From the NCBI GenBank assembly GCA_017527905.1, contig JAFXPK010000023.1, positions 1-64,000 on the forward strand: 64,000 nt of DNA, read 5' to 3'. Under the pieces are notes generated by a model. That model was not told the origin of the DNA. It ran no database searches and saw nothing but the letters and a program-made list of their open reading frames with translations. A program made the position numbers and the translations under genes. Of this stretch, positions 56,387-64,000 are shown piece by piece. Each line of letters starts with the position of its first letter. Position 1 is the first letter of the stretch. The stretch comes from Paludibacteraceae bacterium (lineage in GTDB: Bacteria > Bacteroidota > Bacteroidia > Bacteroidales > Paludibacteraceae).

Positions 56387-56672
56387 CAGAACTTTGCCTA
56401 ATAATCTGACGTTTTGAAGCATTAGTTCAACACACAAAAAAACATACAAATTCAACGGCTAACAAAAACCAGCCATCCCATAAAGGGACACCTACTGATG
56501 TCACCTATGGAAAACACATTGGAAATGCGGGTCAAAATGAGGCGAGACGAACGTTTCTTTTCAACATACGCATACAATCAAAATATTATTAAAATATTAA
56601 CATTAGATTATAAATTACATAAAAAATATCCACAATAAGTATTTTTTAGTCACACTTTCAAGAAAAGATTAT

Positions 56673-56680
56673 TACATTTG
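56673..56680 (+). promoter_or_regulatory. Promoter -7 element upstream of the MORN-like gene
   Basis: TACATTTG fits TAnnTTTG, 25 bases before the start codon at 56706. Confidence 0.55.
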
Positions 56681-56705
56681 TAGCCAACCCGCAAAAAAAG
56701 TTAGC

Positions 56706-57968
56706 ATGGAACTAAAACTGAACAAATTTTTATTGTCCATATTGTCCATTCTCACCATATCGATTATCCTGTACGGATGCGACAAGGGGATTACTATAAC
56801 TATGTACCACGAAATCAATCCGGGATTTCTCCAAAGAGGCAAAACGGACAGTGAAGGACAGAAACAAGGCACATTTTACGCACAGAAGCCGGAAAGCTTC
56901 AAAATCGACACCTATAAGGACAATGTCCTGAACGGGTATTTCTGCCACTACGACAAAGACGGGAACATCACAGAAGAAGGGTTTTACAAGGACGGGGCAT
57001 TGGACAGCCTATATCTGGAGTACCACCCAGGTTCAGGACTGAAATCAAGATGCAACTACGCCATGGGAAAGAAGCATGGCATCTACTACGAATATTTCCC
57101 TAACCACATTCTCAAAATCGAAGGCAACTACGTGCTGGGGAAGAAGGAGGGCGAATTCATCGAATACGACAACCTCATGAACGTTGTGTACCGCGGAGCT
57201 TTCCATAACGACACACTCATAGGAGACGAAATACAATACTACGCCAACGGCACCGTGAAGTCCATCAGAAGCGGTCAGTTCAAAGACTTCAAAGAATTCG
57301 ACTCCATCGGAAGGATCACCAGCTACAGCATAGAGAAGAACGGAATCGTCTCGAGAACAGAATTCCCGCTGAAACCGAAAAGGGACAATGGCATAACCAA
57401 CAACTCCTCCCTCATAGTGGACGAGGTCTATTCCAACTTCTACGAAAGGCAAAACGGCAAAGCGCCTATGTGGACAGGAAGAAGCGTATCGCTTATAGAC
57501 GATGTGATCAACATCACCTTCAACGGAGGATATACAACCCATGACGAGCCTATCCTTTGCAAAGAAACCCACTTCCAAATCCTGAACGGAGAGCTCGTGA
57601 AGGGCGAATACGAGGGAGAGGACAACCGCCCTTTGGATTACTATCTCTTCGATGTGAACAAGCTTAGGCATGTCAATCCGAAAGACGACTTCGCCGGCAT
57701 CAGTTCCACCAACCTTCCGATCGCGAAGGACACAACCATCCAATACGGGGCATACCACATTACCGTACACTCCCAAAGGGAACGCATCCCAGGAACGGGC
57801 TATAACCCTATCACCATCCACTACAAAGGGGAGAACATAGAGATGAAGGAACTATATGACGTGACGCTTTTCTCCTACGACGGAGACCACAACGGAGAGA
57901 ATGAGCTCTACATCATATCCAGCACCAAGACATTCGGGCTGCTTCAGATATTCAGAATACGGGCATAA
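56706..57968 (+). CDS. MORN-like repeat lipoprotein
   Basis: A 420-residue lipoprotein: signal about 1-24 with lipobox ILYGC. Residues about 60-200 hold MORN_2-like repeats: NGYFCHYDKDGNITEEGFY, HGIYYEYFPNHILKIEGNY, GEFIEYDNLMNVVYRGAF and GDEIQYYANGTVKSI. The rest (210-420) is beta-rich and not recognised. Such proteins are common in Bacteroidota and their roles are not settled. It has a promoter of its own and ends at a bidirectional terminator shared with htpG. Confidence 0.82.
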   Translation: MELKLNKFLLSILSILTISIILYGCDKGITITMYHEINPGFLQRGKTDSEGQKQGTFYAQKPESFKIDTYKDNVLNGYFCHYDKDGNITEEGFYKDGALDSLYLEYHPGSGLKSRCNYAMGKKHGIYYEYFPNHILKIEGNYVLGKKEGEFIEYDNLMNVVYRGAFHNDTLIGDEIQYYANGTVKSIRSGQFKDFKEFDSIGRITSYSIEKNGIVSRTEFPLKPKRDNGITNNSSLIVDEVYSNFYERQNGKAPMWTGRSVSLIDDVINITFNGGYTTHDEPILCKETHFQILNGELVKGEYEGEDNRPLDYYLFDVNKLRHVNPKDDFAGISSTNLPIAKDTTIQYGAYHITVHSQRERIPGTGYNPITIHYKGENIEMKELYDVTLFSYDGDHNGENELYIISSTKTFGLLQIFRIRA

Positions 57969-57985
57969 ATCATCAACCACACAAC

Positions 57986-58022
57986 AAAAAAAGCCGTACG
58001 GGAAATCCGCACGGCTTTTTTG
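57986..58022. terminator. Bidirectional terminator between the MORN gene and htpG
   Basis: Stem AAAAAAGCCGT with ACGGCTTTTTT around a 13-base loop, between convergent genes. Confidence 0.85.
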
Positions 58023-58040
58023 TTTATGATGTCGTATCAA

Positions 58041-60086
58041 TTACATCATCTCCACACTACGCTTGATGAACGCGCTGAGCGCCTCGCCCTTCAACAGGTT
58101 GTTGGAAAGAAGGGCCAAATCAACCAACTGACGCAATGACTTGCTTTCCGACGCATACTTCACATAAACGTCCTTCTTCTCGTCACGCACCTTCTTGGTC
58201 TCATCATCCAGCTTCTTCACCTCCTCCTTTACAGGGTCAGGCAAATCGGACTCTTTCTTGTCGCCCATCAAATCGGCACGCTTCTTAGAGAGTTCATCCA
58301 ACTTAGCGACCAAAGGATTCACCTTATCGCCACATGCGGCCTCCTCGTCCTTCAACAAACGTCCAATCAGTGGATGAGCGGCGTTGACCACCAAGTTGTA
58401 GGAGTCCGGCATGTCACCGTAGAAGTTCATGCCGCTTTGCGTGGCGGACATCTCCTTCATACGACGCATGAACTCGTTCTGCATGATGTAGACCGGCAAA
58501 TTGTCGGCGGAGAGGTTCTCGAAGGTAATCACGAAGCTCTTCTTGTTATCGTTTGGAAGTTGTGAATTGAACATGTCGATCAATGCGTTCTGCGCCTCGT
58601 TCGGCAAATCCACCTTCTTGGCATCCTCCTTCATGATCAACTTATCGATCACATCAGCGTCCACACGTGCGTAACGCACCTTGCCCTCGGACTTCTGCTC
58701 CAAGCGGCTGATGAAGTGGGAATCGAGCATGCCGTCCATCATCAGGACATCATAGCCCTTGCTCTTAGCCGCCTCGATATAAGTGTGCTGCGCCTCCTTA
58801 TCGGTAGCATAGAGATAAACCAAGTTGCCGTCCTTATCCTTCTGGTTAGGCTCGATCAACGTCTTGTACTCCTCGAACGTGAAGTATTTGCCGTCCACAT
58901 TCTTCAGCAAAGCGAAGCTCTCCGCACGCTCGGCGAACTTCTCGTCCGTCAACATACCATAGACGATGAAGATTTTCAGGTCATCCCACTTCGCCTCGTA
59001 ATCAGGGCGTTGTTGTTTGAATATATCCTGCAGTCTGTCCGCCACCTTCTTGGTGATATGGCTGGAGATCTTCTTCACGTTGCTATCGCTCTGCAGATAG
59101 CTTCGGGAAACGTTCAACGGGATGTCCGGAGAATCGATGACACCATGCAACAACGTCAGGAAGTCAGGCACAATGCCCTCCACCGAATCGGTGACGAAGA
59201 CCTGGTTGCAGTAAAGCTGGATCTTATTCTTTTGAACCTCGATATTATTCTTGATCTTAGGGAAATAGAGGATACCCGTCAGGTTGAACGGGAAGTCCAC
59301 GTTCAGGTGGATATAGAACAACGGGTCGTCCGCCATCGGATAGAGTTCACGATAGAACTTCTGGTAATCCTCGTCCTTCAAGTCGGCAGGCTTGCGTGTC
59401 CAGGCTGGCGTCGTGTTGTTGATCACGTTCAACTCGCCCGTCTCGACCTGCTTGCCATCCTTCCACTCCTTCTTCTTGCCGAATGCGACAGGGACAGGGA
59501 GGAACTTGCAATACTTGTTCAGCAATTCCGTAATCTTATGGTCCTCAAGGAATTCCTTGTTCTCGTCATCGATATGTAGGACTATATCCGTACCACGGTC
59601 CGCCTTCTCGGCATCCTCCATCGTATACTCAGGGCTACCGTCGCAAGACCATTTCACAGCCTTAGCGCCCTCCTTAAACGATTTTGTGATGATGTCCACA
59701 CGTTTGGAGACCATGAACGAGGAGTAGAAACCGAGTCCGAAGTGACCGATGATCGCATTGGCGTCATTCTTGTATTTCTCGAGGAACTCCTCCGCACCGG
59801 AGAAAGCGATTTGGTTAATATACTTCTCGATTTCCTCCTCCGTCATACCGATACCACGGTCGGAGATGGTGAGCGTACCCTTATCCTTATCGATATTGAC
59901 GTTGACCGTCACATCGCCCAACTCGCCCTTGAACTCACCCACTGAGGCGAAGGTCTTCAGCTTCTGCGTCGCATCAACTGCGTTGGAAACCAACTCACGG
60001 AGAAAAATCTCGTGATCACTGTAAAGAAATTTTTTGATGACGGGGAAGATGTTATCCGTCGTTACCCCAATATTTCCTTTTTGCAT
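58041..60086 (-). CDS. htpG: Chaperone HtpG (Hsp90)
   Basis: A 681-residue ATP-dependent chaperone. The N-terminal GHKL ATPase has the motifs ELVSNAVDA, DRGIGMTEEEI and GHFGLGFYSSFM; the middle domain carries DIPLNVSRSYLQSD with the catalytic arginine; a C-terminal dimerisation domain follows. The start QKGNIGVTTDNIFP is the expected N-terminus. It is longer than the ~624 of E. coli, with a charged insertion near residues 590-640 (KKRADLMGDKKE). Two near-palindromic CATACGTAT words flank its start region. Confidence 0.97.
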   Translation of the reverse strand: MQKGNIGVTTDNIFPVIKKFLYSDHEIFLRELVSNAVDATQKLKTFASVGEFKGELGDVTVNVNIDKDKGTLTISDRGIGMTEEEIEKYINQIAFSGAEEFLEKYKNDANAIIGHFGLGFYSSFMVSKRVDIITKSFKEGAKAVKWSCDGSPEYTMEDAEKADRGTDIVLHIDDENKEFLEDHKITELLNKYCKFLPVPVAFGKKKEWKDGKQVETGELNVINNTTPAWTRKPADLKDEDYQKFYRELYPMADDPLFYIHLNVDFPFNLTGILYFPKIKNNIEVQKNKIQLYCNQVFVTDSVEGIVPDFLTLLHGVIDSPDIPLNVSRSYLQSDSNVKKISSHITKKVADRLQDIFKQQRPDYEAKWDDLKIFIVYGMLTDEKFAERAESFALLKNVDGKYFTFEEYKTLIEPNQKDKDGNLVYLYATDKEAQHTYIEAAKSKGYDVLMMDGMLDSHFISRLEQKSEGKVRYARVDADVIDKLIMKEDAKKVDLPNEAQNALIDMFNSQLPNDNKKSFVITFENLSADNLPVYIMQNEFMRRMKEMSATQSGMNFYGDMPDSYNLVVNAAHPLIGRLLKDEEAACGDKVNPLVAKLDELSKKRADLMGDKKESDLPDPVKEEVKKLDDETKKVRDEKKDVYVKYASESKSLRQLVDLALLSNNLLKGEALSAFIKRSVEMM

Positions 60087-60128
60087 ACGTATATGTTTTT
60101 AATAATTATATTCAACACATACGTATGA
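60083..60128. promoter_or_regulatory. Paired CATACGTATG-type palindromes upstream of htpG
   Basis: CATACGTATATG at 60084-60095 (covering the start codon) and the perfect palindrome CATACGTATG at 60118-60127. The pair may be a dyad operator or chance; no matching factor is known to me. Confidence 0.3.
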
Positions 60129-60174
60129 CCAAAATCCGTGCCACACCGTTCTTTATGACAAAATGGCAGAAGAT

Positions 60175-61485
60175 TTACAATACACCATGCGATTTACGTA
60201 CCAACCAACGGTTTAGGGAGAACAAAATAACGCCAAGCGCGACAGAGAAAACGCAGATGGAGGAGAATATCGTACCCGCACCAACAGCAGAGATATGGGA
60301 AGAGACCCAACCACCCAATATATTGGCGAAGAAACTACTCAACAGCCATACGCCCATCATCAGGGAAGCCAGCTTCACAGGCGCCAGTTTAGACACCATG
60401 GAGAGACCGATCGGCGAGAGGCACAACTCTCCCAACGTATGGAAGAGATAAGTGAAGAGGATGAAGAGGATGCTCGCCTTGACAGACTCGTCAGCGCCGT
60501 CCCCGCCACGCGCGCAGACCGCGCCATACAACACCAGGAAACCCAAGCCCAGCAACACCATACCCATCGACATCTTCACAGGGATGCTCGGCTCCTTTCC
60601 CCTTTGGCCCAACCATCTCCACAACACCGTCAAAAGGGGAGCCAAGATGACAATCAGCAACGGATTCACGGATTGGAACCACTCCGTCGGAACCACGAAC
60701 GAGCCAACCTCCCTATCGATGTATTTCTCGGTATAGAGCGTCATGGAGCTACCCGCCTGCTCGAAACCAGCGAAGAAGAAGATGCTGAAGAGCACGAAGA
60801 CGACGATCGCCAACGTGCGGTCCTTCTCCTCCTTCGTGAGAGGCACATTCTCCAACGAATCATCCTTCGCCTTGCAGGAAGGAGCATTTCCCACCTCACC
60901 AAGATAGCGGTTACCCAATATCGTGAAGACCAGCAGACCGATCAGCATACCAATACCCGCCACCAAGAATCCGTAACGATAGCCATAGGTGAGCGCCATG
61001 TAACCCGTCAACAACGGAGCGAAAAACGCACCCACATTGATACCCATATAGAAGATCGTGAAGGCGGAGTCCTTGCGGGGATCCCCCGGTTCGTAGAGGT
61101 GTCCCACAATCACGGAGATATTAGGCTTGAAGAAACCATTGCCGATAATCAGCAGGACAAGCCCCGTATAGAGGAACGGCAGGGACGTTTCGGTGGCGAG
61201 GCTGAACTGCCCCAGCATCATCAGGATGGCGCCAATCACAATCGCCTTACGTTGTCCCAGATAGTTGTCGGCCAACCATCCTCCGATCAGAGGCGTGAAA
61301 TAGACGAAACCCGTGAAGAAACCATAAAGCAAAGAGGCGTTATCCTCCGTGAAGCCCAGACCGCCATCGATCAACGACTTCGTCAGATACAACACCAACA
61401 ACGCGCGCATGCCATAATAACTGAAGCGTTCCCACATCTCCGTGGCGAACAGCAAATACAAACCTTTCGGATGTCCTTGACTCAT
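60175..61485 (-). CDS. POT-family proton-coupled di/tripeptide transporter
   Basis: An MFS transporter, 436 residues from the Met of MSQGHPKG (an upstream Met at 61509 is possible). The POT signature ExxER is TEMWERFSYYG in helix 1, and helix 5 has GINVGAFFAPLLTGY with FTIFYMGIN before it. About 12-14 hydrophobic segments are present. Proton-driven uptake of short peptides would go well with a protease-secreting organism. It stands between floA and htpG on the minus strand. Confidence 0.92.
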   Translation of the reverse strand: MSQGHPKGLYLLFATEMWERFSYYGMRALLVLYLTKSLIDGGLGFTEDNASLLYGFFTGFVYFTPLIGGWLADNYLGQRKAIVIGAILMMLGQFSLATETSLPFLYTGLVLLIIGNGFFKPNISVIVGHLYEPGDPRKDSAFTIFYMGINVGAFFAPLLTGYMALTYGYRYGFLVAGIGMLIGLLVFTILGNRYLGEVGNAPSCKAKDDSLENVPLTKEEKDRTLAIVVFVLFSIFFFAGFEQAGSSMTLYTEKYIDREVGSFVVPTEWFQSVNPLLIVILAPLLTVLWRWLGQRGKEPSIPVKMSMGMVLLGLGFLVLYGAVCARGGDGADESVKASILFILFTYLFHTLGELCLSPIGLSMVSKLAPVKLASLMMGVWLLSSFFANILGGWVSSHISAVGAGTIFSSICVFSVALGVILFSLNRWLVRKSHGVL

Positions 61486-61607
61486 TTCCTTAGCATTAGA
61501 TAAAACCACACACCCTCCAAGGTGCCAATAGCGTGGGAGGGATCGTATTTACCGCAAAGTTAATGAAATTATGGGTAATTCCACATTCAGAAACCGCCTA
61601 TCCATTC

Positions 61608-61639
61608 AAAAAAAAATCCCCGCCCGAAGGCGAGGATTC
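61608..61639 (-). terminator. Terminator after floA
   Basis: Stem AATCCTCGCC with GGCGGGGATT read on the minus strand (one G-U), followed by eight T. It lies 30 bases after the floA stop. Confidence 0.8.
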
Positions 61640-61667
61640 CCCATGTTTCGAAAAGAGAAACACTATT

Positions 61668-62648
61668 TTATTTCTGATTATTGTTGGCAGAAGGGCCACC
61701 GATAGAGGACCTCATGTTGGTATCCGCCTCGATGTTCTTCATTCGATAATAATCCATGATACCCAAGTTTCCGCTTCTGAAAGCCTCGGCCATAGCCTTT
61801 GGCACCTCCGCCTCCGCCTCGATAACGAGTGCGCGGGCCTCTTGCGCCTTCGCCTTCATCTCCTGCTCTTGGGCGATAGCCATCGCGCGACGCTCCTCCG
61901 CCTTTGCTTGAGCAATGTTCTTGTCCGCTTGGGCCTGATCCATCTGCAACTGTGCACCGATGTTCTTACCCACGTCGATATCAGCGATATCGATGGAGAG
62001 GATCTCGAAGGCCGTACCGGCATCCAATCCCTTGCTCAACACCACCTTAGAGATGGAGTCAGGGTTCTCCAACACCAACTTATGCGTCTCGCTGGAACCG
62101 ATGGAAGAGACAATACCCTCACCGACACGGGCAAGAACCGTCTCCTCGCCGGCACCACCGACCAAACGCTCGATGTTCGCGCGAACCGTCACACGAGCCT
62201 TAGCGATCAACTGGATACCATCCTTCGCGACAGCCGTCACAGGAGGCGTGTCGATCACCTTAGGGTTAACGGACATCTGTACCGCCTCGAACACGTCACG
62301 ACCCGCCAAATCGATGGCCGTAGCCTGCTTGAAATCGATGGCGATATTCGCCTTGGATGCGGAAACCAACGCATGTACCACACGGACGATATTACCGCCG
62401 GCGAGGTAGTGCGCCTCCAAATCATCCCTCGTAATAGTCTTCAAACCAGCCTTGTGGGCCTCGATCATACACTCCACGATCACACGAGGAGGAACGTTTC
62501 TCAGCCTCATCAGGAACAACTGGACCAAAGAAATAGAAACGCCGGAAACCTTGGCATTGACCCAAAGCAATACCGGCACGTAGTGGAAGAATATACATAG
62601 CAGTATAAACACCACCACCAATGCAACAATAAAAAATACACCTGGCAT
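61668..62648 (-). CDS. floA: Flotillin-like protein FloA
   Basis: Membrane-microdomain scaffold, 326 residues. An N-terminal hydrophobic hairpin (about 4-30) is followed by the SPFH domain ([43 protein letters not shown]), a coiled coil of Ala/Glu/Lys repeats (about 235-295), and a tail with Asn/Gln. FloA in Bacillus organises functional membrane microdomains with fluidity effects. The C-terminal [14 protein letters not shown] is a variable tail. It follows the UbiA-family gene by 44 bases. Confidence 0.94.
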   Translation of the reverse strand: MPGVFFIVALVVVFILLCIFFHYVPVLLWVNAKVSGVSISLVQLFLMRLRNVPPRVIVECMIEAHKAGLKTITRDDLEAHYLAGGNIVRVVHALVSASKANIAIDFKQATAIDLAGRDVFEAVQMSVNPKVIDTPPVTAVAKDGIQLIAKARVTVRANIERLVGGAGEETVLARVGEGIVSSIGSSETHKLVLENPDSISKVVLSKGLDAGTAFEILSIDIADIDVGKNIGAQLQMDQAQADKNIAQAKAEERRAMAIAQEQEMKAKAQEARALVIEAEAEVPKAMAEAFRSGNLGIMDYYRMKNIEADTNMRSSIGGPSANNNQK

Positions 62649-62692
62649 AATTATAGAATTTAGTTATACAATTTATTAATCATTCAAACAGA

Positions 62693-63673
62693 CTAGTCCG
62701 CATAATAGTAGTAGAACATCATACTATATGAAACACTGAGCAATAGGATAATCTTCGCCACAAGCGAGACATTCCTGTAATCCAGCTGCACATTGGCCTT
62801 CGACAACAAGAACGCAAGACCGATGGAAGGCACCAGAATAGCGCACAGATAATAGCGGATGGAAGGCATCGGATCATACGGCAACATGCGGAAAACAACA
62901 TGGGCGCACACCAGATTGACGAGCAATATCAACACGAAAATGATGGTCCTCGCAGCCGTATGTCCCAAGACAATCGGGAACGTATGGCACTCCAGCTCGC
63001 GAGCGCCCTTCTCCTCCTCGAAATCGGTAGCCACCTCGGAGACGAACGTCCACATGAAGACACAGAAGGCGAAAAGAGCCACGATCGCTAAAAGATAACG
63101 GCTGAAGGCCACGATTTCCGGATGGGCACCATATTTCATCGACAGAAAAAAATTGAAGCAGACCACCACCAACATCGGCACCAACGCATTCAGCACAGAA
63201 GCGAACAGATTGCCCAGCACAAGAATACGTTTATACGAGGATGAGTAGAACCACATGATACCCGCTATGATCAAGAACAGCAGCACATAAGTGAAAGCCA
63301 CGGAGAATGGCGCATTCAGCTCCATCCACGCATAGAAACCGATAACAGCCCCCAACAAGGCGCCCACAACGGAGCAAACGATGAAGACGGTCATCGCGGA
63401 ATGCTTGGAGATGGTCTTGCCCACCACATGGTTGATCGGATGGTTGATCTCGTCAATCTTCACGTCAAAATAATCGTTGATGGCGTATCCCCCCGCATAG
63501 GTGAAGACGGTAGCCAATACCAGCAAGGCGAGCATCTGAGGGGAAAACACCTGCTCAGCGGGAATACCCGCCACGTTCGACACAGGGGTAACCACCCAAT
63601 AATACATCGAAAACTGCACCAGCGCTATTATCAACAGATTGGGCAGCCGCACCAACTTCATATAATCTTTCAT
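62693..63673 (-). CDS. UbiA-family prenyltransferase
   Basis: A 326-residue membrane protein with about eight to nine helices, taken from the Met of MKDYMKLVRLPN (63673); an earlier Met would overlap kdsC. The first Asp-rich motif is NDYFDVKIDEINHP, and the second region TDFEEEKGARE corresponds to the DxxxD motif. Bacteroidota proteins of this type are often named geranylgeranylglycerol-phosphate transferases; the acceptor here is unproved, and menaquinone or heme branches are alternatives. It starts 20 bases after the kdsC stop. Confidence 0.85.
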   Translation of the reverse strand: MKDYMKLVRLPNLLIIALVQFSMYYWVVTPVSNVAGIPAEQVFSPQMLALLVLATVFTYAGGYAINDYFDVKIDEINHPINHVVGKTISKHSAMTVFIVCSVVGALLGAVIGFYAWMELNAPFSVAFTYVLLFLIIAGIMWFYSSSYKRILVLGNLFASVLNALVPMLVVVCFNFFLSMKYGAHPEIVAFSRYLLAIVALFAFCVFMWTFVSEVATDFEEEKGARELECHTFPIVLGHTAARTIIFVLILLVNLVCAHVVFRMLPYDPMPSIRYYLCAILVPSIGLAFLLSKANVQLDYRNVSLVAKIILLLSVSYSMMFYYYYAD

Positions 63674-63693
63674 ACAATCTATAATTTGCACTT

Positions 63694-64000
63694 TTACCAA
63701 CCGAACGCCACATTATCGGACATCCAGTCTCCGTTCGCCTTCATCACCTGTTCTATCACGTCGCGGGCACACCCCTCGCCTCCCCTCTTAGGGGAAATAT
63801 AGCAAGCGACCTCCTTGATCTCTGGAGCCGCATCCGCAGGGCAGCAAGGGAATCCGCACTTCCGCATCACCGGGAAGTCTGGGATATCATCGCCCATGTA
63901 GAGCACCTCATCAGGAGACAAGCCATATTTTCGGACAAAATCGTCGAAATCATTCATCTTGACGGCGGAGCCCATATAGACATCCTGGATGCCCAAGCCC
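63694..64000 (-). CDS. kdsC: 3-deoxy-D-manno-octulosonate 8-phosphate phosphatase, C-terminal part (5' end outside window)
   Basis: The frame is open at the right edge, so this is the 3' part (about 102 codons) of a HAD phosphatase. The visible [30 protein letters not shown] (HAD motif IV), [22 protein letters not shown] and [13 protein letters not shown] agree with KdsC, which removes phosphate from Kdo-8-P to give Kdo for the LPS inner core. The catalytic N-terminal DxD is outside the window. Downstream on the same strand lies the UbiA-family gene. Confidence 0.85.
   Translation of the reverse strand, partial: GLGIQDVYMGSAVKMNDFDDFVRKYGLSPDEVLYMGDDIPDFPVMRKCGFPCCPADAAPEIKEVACYISPKRGGEGCARDVIEQVMKANGDWMSDNVAFGW

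Larger units (their letters stand above)
56337..56705. other. Gap between tRNA-Arg and the MORN-like gene
   Basis: About 370 A/T-rich bases. They contain the tRNA terminator at 56341-56386 and a promoter element at 56673-56680. No gene is recognised. Confidence 0.7.

Noticed and set aside
60295..61503. A 402-codon plus-strand frame antisense to the POT transporter
   Set aside because: A shadow frame: its translation is rich in Gln, His and Arg as expected from antisense of hydrophobic codons, whereas the minus strand has clear POT motifs.
61533..62600. A 355-codon plus-strand frame antisense to floA
   Set aside because: Composition is dominated by Leu, Arg, His and Asp without domains; floA on the other strand has SPFH motifs.

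Overview
The window comes from a Bacteroidales-type (Bacteroidota) chromosome of moderate G+C. The markers are an LpxC-FabZ fusion, an F1Fo-ATPase operon in the order atpD-C-x-B-E-F-H-A-G with a very short epsilon subunit, a complete Na+-NQR operon, a TamL-type outer-membrane lipoprotein, BspA-type leucine-rich repeat proteins, a C-terminal type IX secretion (T9SS) sorting domain, and upstream sites fitting the Bacteroidota promoter form TAnnTTTG with TTTG about 19 bases further up. The genus cannot be fixed from the sequence alone.

Layout. 1-561 is the 3' end of a type I restriction hsdR, followed by an unassigned gap. 993-3866 is a large T9SS-exported CotH-kinase protein. 4064-8144 holds an SMP-30 lipoprotein, prfA, a CysM-type cysteine synthase and a lipoprotein of unknown function. 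8386-17493 (minus strand) is one tight run: lpxD, lpxC-fabZ and lpxA (lipid A), then nqrA-F (sodium-pumping NADH dehydrogenase). 17594-19676 is pyrF with an HD phosphohydrolase. 19917-22560 carries a DUF2147 protein and groES-groEL. 22781-27526 is a plus-strand group: aminotransferase, LolC/E-like permease, tgt, LptG-like permease. A membrane-anchored thioredoxin follows.

28145-34242 is the most accessory part. A minus-strand four-gene unit (lipoprotein, cytosolic protein, anchored protein, and a C10 cysteine protease embedded in BspA repeats) lies next to a second BspA-like protein that is flanked by about 170-base direct repeats and REP-like hairpins. 34874-42043 is the ATP synthase operon. 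42604-51933 contains thiD, tRNA-Arg(TCT), tamL, glmM, ispE, a DUF2007-UspA fusion, a lytic transglycosylase and small exported proteins. 52101-56188 has a tiny heptad-repeat lipoprotein, an outer-membrane barrel, a GH9 cellulase and a SpoU methyltransferase. 56263-56336 is a tRNA-Arg(ACG) with an unusual swapped tertiary pair. The right end carries a MORN-like lipoprotein, htpG, a POT peptide transporter, floA, a UbiA-family prenyltransferase and the 3' part of kdsC.

Taken together this is mostly core metabolism and envelope biogenesis (lipid A, Kdo, LPS transport, lipoprotein sorting, outer-membrane assembly, peptidoglycan precursor), with a Na+ pump and a probably H+-coupled ATPase. Polysaccharide and peptide use is indicated by GH9, C10 and POT. 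The best candidates for undescribed biology are the C10/BspA operon with its three unknown partners, the repeat-bounded BspA gene, the heptad-repeat mini-lipoprotein and the U19-A56 tRNA.
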